A stretch of DNA of 11,297 bases, taken from positions 1 to 11,297 of the forward strand of contig CAKUYG010000058.1 of assembly GCA_934702165.1 (NCBI GenBank). The letters run 5' to 3'. Both the position numbers and the translations under genes were made by a program. The first letter of the stretch is position 1. Each line of letters opens with the position of its first letter. The notes under the pieces are model-generated. The model saw only the letters and a list, made by a program, of their open reading frames with translations. It ran no database searches and was not told where the DNA came from. Positions 5,941-11,297 of this stretch are shown piece by piece. The DNA comes from an uncultured Bacteroidales bacterium. Lineage in GTDB: Bacteria; Bacteroidota; Bacteroidia; Bacteroidales; UBA932.

Positions 5941-7509
5941 ATGCAAATGGAAAACACCGCGAAAACAGAAAAAGATCTTGTGGTAGACGCTTCGGCGTCG
6001 GAAGTGAGGATCGCCCTGATGGAGAACCATCGGCTGATCGAGCTTGACAGGGAGTCAACCAAGGATCACGGCTTCTCGGTGGGTGATGTCTATCTTGGCA
6101 GAGTCAAGAAGATACTCCCCGCCCTGAATGCTGCTTTCGTGGACATAGGTGACAGCAAGGAGGCTTTCATACACTATCTTGACCTCGGCCTGTATTTCAC
6201 GGCGTTCGACACGTTCGTCCGCGAAAGCAATCCCAACAAGGACATGGGCGAGCTCTACTCTAAAATCAAGATAGGTCCGGTTCTCGCCAAGGAGGGCCGC
6301 ATCGAAGACCACCTCAAGCCGGGGCAGATGATCATCTCCCAGATTGTCAAGGAACCTATATCCACAAAAGGATCCAGGCTGACGGCGGAGATTTCATTGG
6401 CAGGACGCAACATTGTACTGCTCCCCTTCGCCGAGAAGGTGAGCGTCTCACAGAAAATCTCCTCCCGCGAGGAGAAAAGAAGGCTTGAAGTCCTGGTGCG
6501 CAGCATCTTGCCGCACAACTACGGCGCCATCATACGCACGGCAGCGGAGAACAAGAACGCCGCAGTGCTCGTGGCCGAGCTCCGTTCCCTCATCGAGAAG
6601 TGGGAGGGCTCATGGAAGAAGATAGCCGCATCCAAAGGAGTCAAGCTGCTCTTCACAGAGTACGACAGGACCACGGCGACCATCCGCGACCTTTTCAACG
6701 AGACATTCACGAATGTCTATGTCAACGATCAGAAGATCTATGAGGAGGTCCGCCGATATGTGTCGCTGATCTCTCCGGACAAGGAAAAGATAGTCAAACT
6801 CTATGAGGGCAAGGAGCCTATCTTCGACCATTTCGAAGTGTCGCGCCAGATCAAGAGCTCTTTCGGCAAGGTCGTGCCGATGAAGCAGGGCGCGTATCTG
6901 GTGATAGAGACGACCGAGGCTCTCAACGTCATCGATGTCAACAGCGGCATCAGGGCCAAGACCAACGACCAGGAGGAGAACACCTTCGAGGTCAACAAGA
7001 TCGCGGCGGAAGAGATTGCGCGTCAGCTTCGCCTCCGGGATATGGGAGGAATCGTGATTGTCGATTTCATCGACATGGACAAGGCTGAGCACCGCAACGA
7101 GCTGTTCAAGTACATGAGGGAACTGATGGATTCTGACAGGGCCAAGCACAATGTCCTGCCTCTCACCAAGTTCGGCCTCATGCAGCTCACCCGTCAGAGG
7201 ATACGCCCGGTGACTGAGATCGACACGGCAGAGAAATGCCCTTTGTGCCACGGCACCGGCAAGATCACATCCACCGCCGTCATAGACGAGCAGATAGAAA
7301 GGAATCTTGCGGATTTCGTGGAGAAGGGGACAAAGACATTTACGCTCAAGGTAAGCCCGATCCTGGGCGCGTACCTGAGCCGCGGATTCAATTCTTTTGT
7401 CCGCAAGTGGAAACGGAAGTACAAGTGCAAGCTGGATCTTGTCGAGGACAACGATCACAGCATCCTGCAATATGAATTCTATGATGAAGAAGGAAAGGCT
7501 CTCAGTTGA
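5941..7509 (+). CDS. rng: Ribonuclease G/E family endoribonuclease
   Basis: A 522-residue RNase G/E-type enzyme that cuts single-stranded RNA and takes part in rRNA maturation and mRNA turnover in the cytoplasm. An S1 RNA-binding domain with long insertions occupies about 40-160 (VGDVYLGRVKKILPALNAAFVDIG at 48-71). The catalytic DNase I-like region carries Asp332 in NVIDVNSG and Asp375 in IVIVDFID, matching the metal-binding Asp303 and Asp346 of E. coli RNase E. The zinc-link motif CPLCHGTG has Cys433 and Cys436. The protein ends soon after, so there is no long degradosome scaffold as in RNase E. Start codons at 5941 and 5947 (MENTAKTEKD) are both possible; a TTG at 5938 is less likely. It begins 8 nt after the HU-operon terminator with no promoter of its own visible, and its last codons form half of a 17-bp hairpin. 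Confidence 0.96.
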   Translation: MQMENTAKTEKDLVVDASASEVRIALMENHRLIELDRESTKDHGFSVGDVYLGRVKKILPALNAAFVDIGDSKEAFIHYLDLGLYFTAFDTFVRESNPNKDMGELYSKIKIGPVLAKEGRIEDHLKPGQMIISQIVKEPISTKGSRLTAEISLAGRNIVLLPFAEKVSVSQKISSREEKRRLEVLVRSILPHNYGAIIRTAAENKNAAVLVAELRSLIEKWEGSWKKIAASKGVKLLFTEYDRTTATIRDLFNETFTNVYVNDQKIYEEVRRYVSLISPDKEKIVKLYEGKEPIFDHFEVSRQIKSSFGKVVPMKQGAYLVIETTEALNVIDVNSGIRAKTNDQEENTFEVNKIAAEEIARQLRLRDMGGIVIVDFIDMDKAEHRNELFKYMRELMDSDRAKHNVLPLTKFGLMQLTRQRIRPVTEIDTAEKCPLCHGTGKITSTAVIDEQIERNLADFVEKGTKTFTLKVSPILGAYLSRGFNSFVRKWKRKYKCKLDLVEDNDHSILQYEFYDEEGKALS

Positions 7510-7524
7510 GAGCCTTTCCTTCTT
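7487..7524 (+). terminator. Perfect 17-bp hairpin overlapping the rng stop codon
   Basis: The 17-nt arm AAGAAGGAAAGGCTCTC (7487-7503) pairs perfectly with GAGAGCCTTTCCTTCTT (7508-7524) across an AGTT loop. The TGA stop of rng (7507-7509) lies at the loop and 3' arm, so the last six or so codons are part of the stem. The 3' arm is pyrimidine-rich but is followed by AAAG, not a long T run, so it may act as a terminator, as an RNA-stabilising 3' end, or both. Confidence 0.7.
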
Positions 7525-7530
7525 AAAGTT

Positions 7531-7689
7531 CTCAACCCCAGTCACTTCGTGACAGCCCCTTTCATGGGCATGCCGGCTCGGCGATGCCTTCGCCGGGCGT
7601 CTCCGCTGCTCATTTGCTTCGCAAACTCGCTGACGCTCCGCCGCGCCGCTGACGCGGCCCTACGGGAGAGAGCCTTTCTTTCCTTTTTG
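7531..7689. repeat. GC-rich noncoding stretch of nested hairpins
   Basis: The space between convergent rng and the PKD-protein gene holds a chain of short inverted repeats. They are GTCAC-TTC-GTGAC (7541-7553), CGGCGA-TGCCT-TCGCCG (7579-7595), GCGTC (7597-7601) with GACGC (7632-7636) enclosing TTTGC-TTC-GCAAA (7613-7625), and GCCGC-TGAC-GCGGC (7645-7658). It ends with GAGAGCCTTTC at 7668-7678 plus a pyrimidine tract to 7688, a second copy of the 3' arm of the rng hairpin. No convincing gene is present. The layout resembles dispersed intergenic palindromic elements (REP/BIME-like); whether it recurs in the genome cannot be seen here. Confidence 0.55.
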
Positions 7690-8856
7690 CTATTCGTAGT
7701 CGCCCTCGGGGTGCTTGACATCGCGGACGGAGACGTCCCACACCTTGCAGCACAGGTCCTTGCCGTCTGGTCCCTCGACATAGAGGGTCACGACATAGCG
7801 GGCATTGTCCTTGGCGTATTCATGCACCGGGTTCTGCTCGGTGGAGGTGGTGCCGTCACCGAAATCCCATTTCCATGAGGTGATGTTGCCGTAGCTGCGG
7901 TCGCGGAAGGCCACGAGACGGCTGTGGTCGATGACCTCGTGCGTCCAGGCGGCTTCAACCGGCTTGCGGAACTGCGCCTCGAGCGGCATCAGGGTGAAGA
8001 GGCGCTCCATGGAGGCGTTGCCGAACATCCTGTGGTGCTTGGAGAGGTTCCAGAAACCGGAACTTCCACGTCCGCCGTCGTAATCGATCACCGCCCAGCA
8101 CAGGCCGATCTTCTTGCCCTCGTAGAGCTTGCTTTCGGTGGAATATGCCGGCCCGTCAGGACTTGCGAAGTCGAACGGTGTGATGTAGAACTCGAACTTG
8201 AGGGTGCCGCTCTCCCCGTGTTTGAAGTCATAGCTGTATGCGTAGTTGGCGTAAGGGAGGTCCTTGAGCCACTGCTGCGTGCCCCAGACCATGGTCCATG
8301 ACTTGCCAGGTGTCGGGGGAGTCATGATGTGGTAGTTCTGCGCATGCACGTTCTGCAGCTGGAAAAAGGCGTCGAAACGGCTGAGAACCTCATCGTTGAG
8401 GCGGAATTCGTCGATATGAGGGCCGCCGGAGAGGTCTCCGTCCACCACGATCTCGAAGGTGTCGTTGCGCAGGCCGAGCTGGTCGAAGTCCCAGAAGTCA
8501 TCGTATGCCTCGTAATAGAAGTACAGGCGGTTGAGCCCCTCGACCCAGCCCACCTTGACCTTGATGTCAAGGGTTGACTTGTCTATGCCCTTGTGTTTTC
8601 CGCTGTCGTCCCACATTTCCTCTATAGGGACGGTGTAGCTCTCGGGCACGATGTCCCAGTCGGAGAACTCCCCGTCGATGCGGGGGATCTGGTTCTTGGG
8701 GAACTGGAACACCTTGAATCCCGGCTCTGTGACCTGGACATCTATTGTCCTGCCGGGGAGCATGTTCTTGCCCTTGTACGGGTTGTCCTGGGCTCCGAGG
8801 GTGAGGATGGAGGCGGCGGCGAGTGAGGCGGCCGCAAATGGTTTGAGGATGGTCAT
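7690..8856 (-). CDS. Secreted CBM9-like and PKD domain protein
   Basis: A 388-residue exported protein, apparently non-catalytic. Residues 1-22 form a signal peptide (FAAASLAAASILTLGAQ) with no lipobox, so it is periplasmic or released. Residues of about 55-290 resemble a CBM9/DOMON-like sugar-binding module: IDGEFSDWD at 60-68, VKVGWVEGLNRLYFYYEAYDDFWDF at 100-124 and NDTFEIVVDGDLSGG at 131-145 fit that family's pattern of aromatic strands and acidic loops. A single PKD domain fills the C-terminus, with the classic WKWDFGDGTTSTEQNPVHEY at 328-347 and VTLYVEGPDG after it. PKD domains are mostly spacers or interaction modules. No glycosidase, lyase or esterase motif is evident. Its ATG overlaps the upstream glycosidase stop by one nt (TAATG), so the two are translated together; it probably binds the same glycan. 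Ligand unknown. Confidence 0.82.
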   Translation of the reverse strand: MTILKPFAAASLAAASILTLGAQDNPYKGKNMLPGRTIDVQVTEPGFKVFQFPKNQIPRIDGEFSDWDIVPESYTVPIEEMWDDSGKHKGIDKSTLDIKVKVGWVEGLNRLYFYYEAYDDFWDFDQLGLRNDTFEIVVDGDLSGGPHIDEFRLNDEVLSRFDAFFQLQNVHAQNYHIMTPPTPGKSWTMVWGTQQWLKDLPYANYAYSYDFKHGESGTLKFEFYITPFDFASPDGPAYSTESKLYEGKKIGLCWAVIDYDGGRGSSGFWNLSKHHRMFGNASMERLFTLMPLEAQFRKPVEAAWTHEVIDHSRLVAFRDRSYGNITSWKWDFGDGTTSTEQNPVHEYAKDNARYVVTLYVEGPDGKDLCCKVWDVSVRDVKHPEGDYE

Positions 8857-10574
8857 TATCTGTAGTTGTAAAGTTGAACCTTGATGAATCCCGGATCAGG
8901 AGTGCCGAAATTGAGGCCCTGGCCGGAGAAGCCTTCCTCGACGGCCGGGACGAGGTCGTAGCGGAGCTGGATCTGGTCGCCGTTGAGCCAGCGGCCCTCG
9001 ACCCATTTGCCGTCAACATAGTCGCCTTCCGTGACCTTGGCAAGTCCCACGATGTCGCTGCCCTCCTTCGGCAGGAACGTCACACGGACGTTGGATCCCA
9101 GGACGAGATAACTGTCGGCGCTCTCCTGGATGACGATGGCGTAGCCTATCGCGTCAGGGGCGTAGGTGCCGCCGGTGAGCTGTGGCGCTCCTCCGTTGCG
9201 GCGTCCGCTTGAGACGAGCTCGCAGCAGACTTTGTAGTCTCCGAGGAGAAGCTCTTCCTTGAGCCTCATGGGATTGGATCCTTTGAGCCATGAAGCGCGG
9301 ATGCGTCCTTCGGCCTGGGCTTTGAGGATCTGGGCGGAAGCGGCGTCCGCCTTGCGGTAGAATGCGCTGAAGGTGGCGTTGGACGGGTCGAGGGCGTCCC
9401 TGTCAAGTCCGAACGGGGAGTATCCTATGCCGCCCATCTCGCCGATGGTGAAGGCTGCGTTGGCTGCGCCCTGCTGTCCGGCGCGGGATTCCGGCACGAA
9501 TACCGGGTTGCCGCTGCGGGCGTACATCTTCAATATGTTCTGATAGTCGGGAAGATATATGTCCGGGGAGAGGATATCGATGGACGGGGCTGCTGCTCTC
9601 CAGATGTCGTGGTTCTGCGCCTGTGGGCCGCCTGAAGGGTAGTTGCCCGGGCGGGTGTCCTCTGGCTGGACTATCCATGCGTTGACGAAGGTCGGCAGGG
9701 CGTATTCGGCTTTGCCTGCTGCGGAGACCTTATTCATGTATGAGGCGTAGTTCCAGGCCATGAAGATCTCGTCGGTGCGGTCGTTTTTGCCGAATACCTC
9801 CTCCCATGTGCCGGAAGTGGCGTAGTTGCTGTTCTTCCAGGCGGCGAGGGTCTCCGGGAGCAGGGAGTCCTTGTGCTCGACAAGGTACTTGATGAGCTGC
9901 TGCGGCACCGGACCGGCGAAGGCGGTGTTGGCTGCCGGGCAGTAGTCACGGGTGTAGCCGTGCAGGCCGACCTCGTTCTCCATCTGGATCATGATGACTG
10001 TCTGCTCCTTGGCGTCAATCTCCTTGACGTGCTTCATCATGGCTGCGTAGGCTTTGCCGTCGGCTTCAGCTGTGGCTGAACCGAGTGTGCTTAGGATGGG
10101 AAGGGTCTTGCCGTCCTTGGTGAGGGCTGACGGGAAGCGTGCGGCGTCTTTCTTGACCCATGTCGGGTGGTAGCTGCTGACGCCGTTTTTCCAGCTTCCG
10201 AACCACAGCAGGACGAGCTTCATGTCGTGTGCCCTGGCGTCGGCGATGAGATCATCGACCACGGTGAAGTCGAACTTGCCTTCCTGTGGCTCCGTCTGCT
10301 CCCAGCTGACGACGGCGAGGACTGTGTTGATGCCCGCTTTCTGCAGGGCATCCCAGTGCGGGACCATGTACGCCCTGCTGGATGAAGATGAGTTCATGAG
10401 TTCGCAGGACAGAGCCAGATACGGTTCCCCTTTGACTATGAGCTGTGTGACAGGGCCTCTTTTTTCGAGGTGCGGGGCCGGCATGAATTCAGTTGCTGAA
10501 TCGGCGGATGGCTGCGTGCATGCGGCGAAAGCCAGCGCTGACACGCAAAGTGTGGTAATGATTTGTTTTGTCAT
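8856..10574 (-). CDS. Clan GH-A glycosidase lipoprotein with DUF5597 (beta-galactosidase-like)
   Basis: A 572-residue lipoprotein enzyme. The signal peptide ends in a lipobox (LAFAAC, Cys19), placing it in the outer membrane, facing the periplasm or the surface. The (beta/alpha)8 barrel (about 40-410) resembles GH35/GH42 beta-galactosidases of the type carrying a C-terminal DUF5597 domain: ELMNSSSSSRAYMVPHWDAL at 58-77, VVSWEQTEPQEGKFDF at 88-103 and LLWFGSWKNGVSSYHPTWVKKD at 122-143. The likely acid/base is Glu201 in MENE, the clan GH-A Asn-Glu pair, and the likely nucleophile is Glu362 in VFVPESRAG. A beta-rich DUF5597-like domain follows (about 420-560). It is first in a two-gene operon with the CBM9-PKD protein. 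Galactosidase activity is family inference; the linkage is unknown. No SusC/SusD genes or regulator adjoin it. A 16-bp palindrome lies just upstream of the start. Confidence 0.88.
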   Translation of the reverse strand: MTKQIITTLCVSALAFAACTQPSADSATEFMPAPHLEKRGPVTQLIVKGEPYLALSCELMNSSSSSRAYMVPHWDALQKAGINTVLAVVSWEQTEPQEGKFDFTVVDDLIADARAHDMKLVLLWFGSWKNGVSSYHPTWVKKDAARFPSALTKDGKTLPILSTLGSATAEADGKAYAAMMKHVKEIDAKEQTVIMIQMENEVGLHGYTRDYCPAANTAFAGPVPQQLIKYLVEHKDSLLPETLAAWKNSNYATSGTWEEVFGKNDRTDEIFMAWNYASYMNKVSAAGKAEYALPTFVNAWIVQPEDTRPGNYPSGGPQAQNHDIWRAAAPSIDILSPDIYLPDYQNILKMYARSGNPVFVPESRAGQQGAANAAFTIGEMGGIGYSPFGLDRDALDPSNATFSAFYRKADAASAQILKAQAEGRIRASWLKGSNPMRLKEELLLGDYKVCCELVSSGRRNGGAPQLTGGTYAPDAIGYAIVIQESADSYLVLGSNVRVTFLPKEGSDIVGLAKVTEGDYVDGKWVEGRWLNGDQIQLRYDLVPAVEEGFSGQGLNFGTPDPGFIKVQLYNYR

Positions 10575-10588
10575 ATTGTAGTTTTAGT

Positions 10589-10604
10589 TCCGTAAAGTTA
10601 CGGA
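10589..10604. promoter_or_regulatory. 16-bp palindrome upstream of the glycosidase gene
   Basis: TCCGTAA-AG-TTACGGA is a perfect inverted repeat with 7-bp arms, ending 15 nt before the glycosidase start codon. On the minus strand it contains TAACTTTA, one base off the -7 consensus TAnnTTTG, but the nearest TTG is 24 nt further upstream, which is too far for a normal -33. It may be an operator over the promoter or a small hairpin in the mRNA leader. Confidence 0.45.
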
Positions 10605-10620
10605 TAATTTCCGAGATGCT

Positions 10621-10651
10621 CTTGCAAGTATGTTTTTTCTTCGTATATTTG
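10621..10651 (+). promoter_or_regulatory. Promoter of the rubrerythrin gene
   Basis: TTG at 10622-10624 (inside the palindrome CTTGCAAG) and TATATTTG at 10644-10651 match the -33 and -7 elements with a 19-nt spacer, the same spacing as at the HU promoter. The start point would be near 10656, giving a leader of roughly 33 nt. No Shine-Dalgarno site precedes the ATG. Confidence 0.75.
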
Positions 10652-10671
10652 CAGTACAATTTAGAATAATT

Positions 10672-10679
10672 CAAAATTA
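10672..10679 (-). promoter_or_regulatory. Alternative -7 element for the glycan operon
   Basis: The minus strand reads TAATTTTG here, a full match to TAnnTTTG, about 98 nt from the glycosidase start. If used, the operon would have a leader near 90 nt that includes the 16-bp palindrome, and its promoter would overlap the rubrerythrin leader. The -33 position would fall inside the rubrerythrin coding start, and nothing like TTTG was recognised there. Confidence 0.3.
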
Positions 10680-10688
10680 GAAGCGATT

Positions 10689-11240
10689 ATGGTCAAGAAA
10701 TTCAGATGTACCGTTTGCGGTTATGTATATGAGGGTGAGAACCCTCCGGCAGAGTGTCCGGTTTGCCATGCAAAGGCGGACAAGTTCGTAGAAATAAAGG
10801 AAGACGATGAGAAGTGGGCCTGCGAGCACAAGCTCGGCGACGGCCAGGTGGCTGATGCAGAGGTTATGCAAGGCCTGCATGATCACTTCAACGGCGAGTG
10901 CACCGAGGTGGGCATGTATCTGGCGATGAGCCGTCAGGCCGAGCGCGAGGGCTATCCTGAGATTGCGGAGGCTTTCAAGCGCTACGCTTTCGAGGAGGCT
11001 GAGCATGCATCCAAGTTCGCCGAACTTCTCGGCGAGGTGGTATGGGACACCAAGACCAACCTCAAGAAGCGCGCCGAGGCCGAGGCCGGTGCCTGCGAGG
11101 GCAAGCTCGCCATCGCCACCCGCGCCAAGCAGCTGGGCTACGATGCCATCCACGACACCGTGCATGAGATGGCGAAAGACGAAGCCCGCCACGGGGCAGG
11201 TTTCAAGGGGCTCTATAAGAGGTTCTTCGGCGACAAGTAA
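10689..11240 (+). CDS. rbr: Reverse rubrerythrin (rubredoxin domain first), probable NADH-linked peroxidase
   Basis: A 183-residue cytoplasmic non-haem iron protein that reduces hydrogen peroxide, protecting anaerobes from oxygen. The domain order is reversed compared with classical rubrerythrin. The rubredoxin iron site comes first (Cys7-x2-Cys10 in [10 protein letters not shown] and Cys23-x2-Cys26 in CPVC). The four-helix ferritin-like domain follows at about 55-180, with likely di-iron ligands Glu70 (NGECTE), Glu103 and His106 (EEAEH), Glu137 (ACEGK), and Glu165 and His168 (DEARH). Such reverse rubrerythrins act in clostridia and Bacteroidetes as terminal NADH-dependent peroxidases with an electron-donor reductase, which is not in this window. 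It is a single gene with its own promoter, divergent from the glycan operon. The start codon follows directly from the rubredoxin domain length. No downstream partner is visible before the window ends. Confidence 0.95.
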   Translation: MVKKFRCTVCGYVYEGENPPAECPVCHAKADKFVEIKEDDEKWACEHKLGDGQVADAEVMQGLHDHFNGECTEVGMYLAMSRQAEREGYPEIAEAFKRYAFEEAEHASKFAELLGEVVWDTKTNLKKRAEAEAGACEGKLAIATRAKQLGYDAIHDTVHEMAKDEARHGAGFKGLYKRFFGDK

Positions 11241-11297
11241 TCTCCAAAGTCAAAAATAGCCGGAGGGGGCCGGTGCAACTATGCGATGTTTTTGTTC
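11241..11297. other. Window end after rubrerythrin, no gene seen
   Basis: The last 57 bases hold a weak CCGG-AGGGGG type inverted repeat (11260-11273) and a late T run (11289-11293), separated by about 15 nt. This is not a convincing terminator on its own, and the sequence is cut off before it can be judged. Confidence 0.3.

Noticed and set aside
6610..7545. A 311-codon open frame on the minus strand across rng
   Set aside because: It is antisense to conserved RNase G/E motifs, has no recognisable domain, and crosses the rng hairpin.
7541..7658. CRISPR-like or tRNA-like array in the hairpin region
   Set aside because: The stems differ from one another in sequence, have no constant repeat length or spacers, and no cloverleaf with a T-loop or CCA-adjacent stem can be drawn.
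7542..7781. A 79-codon minus-strand open frame in the hairpin-rich stretch
   Set aside because: It overlaps the end of the PKD-protein gene in another frame, and its Arg, Ala and Ser-rich sequence only reflects the GC-rich inverted repeats.
11251..11294. Intrinsic terminator after rubrerythrin
   Set aside because: The GC stem is only 4 bp and is about 15 nt away from the T run; the outer CAAAAA/TTTTTG pairing is weak and the window ends there.

Overview
The window reads as a Bacteroidales chromosome of moderately high GC, Alistipes-like or from a related gut lineage (the lineage is inference). The signs are: promoters of the Bacteroidetes type (TTG/TTTG at -33, TAnnTTTG at -7), almost no Shine-Dalgarno sites, a TonB-dependent receptor ending in Phe, a 29-residue AURKAIP1/COX24-like basic protein, and a DUF5597-type glycosidase lipoprotein. 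No tRNA, rRNA, CRISPR, transposase, integrase or phage gene was seen.

Layout. (1) 1-2930, plus strand: a tight five-gene run. It holds the 3' end of a TonB-dependent receptor, a PnuC-family vitamin transporter, coaD, a secreted thioredoxin-fold protein and an 80-residue ribbon-helix-helix-like protein. Gaps are 12 and 11 nt, then overlaps of 4 and 29 nt. Receptor plus PnuC suggests capture of a vitamin (thiamine or nicotinamide riboside); coaD adds coenzyme A synthesis. (2) 2933-5338, minus strand: lon, converging on the previous run with only 2 nt between stop codons. (3) 5339-5514: divergent control region of lon and the HU gene, with a good HU promoter and an unexplained cluster of five TGTCA/TGACA motifs. 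(4) 5515-7509, plus strand: an HU-family protein, the 29-residue basic protein, an intrinsic terminator, then an RNase G/E gene starting only 8 nt after it. (5) 7487-7689: a perfect 17-bp hairpin across the rng stop codon, then a GC-rich noncoding stretch packed with small hairpins and ended by a second copy of the hairpin's 3' arm. (6) 7690-10574, minus strand: a two-gene glycan operon, a clan GH-A (GH35/GH42-like) lipoprotein glycosidase followed with 1-nt overlap by a secreted CBM9-like plus PKD protein. (7) 10575-11240: divergent control region and a reverse-type rubrerythrin, probably an NADH-linked peroxidase.

Most of the window is conserved housekeeping. No complete new defence, mobile or biosynthetic system is visible. 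The points that repay a second look are the TGTCA cluster between lon and HU, the hairpin-rich element after rng, the terminator placed directly before rng, the Pro-to-Ile change at the HU intercalation site, and the enzyme plus binding-protein pair in the glycan operon.
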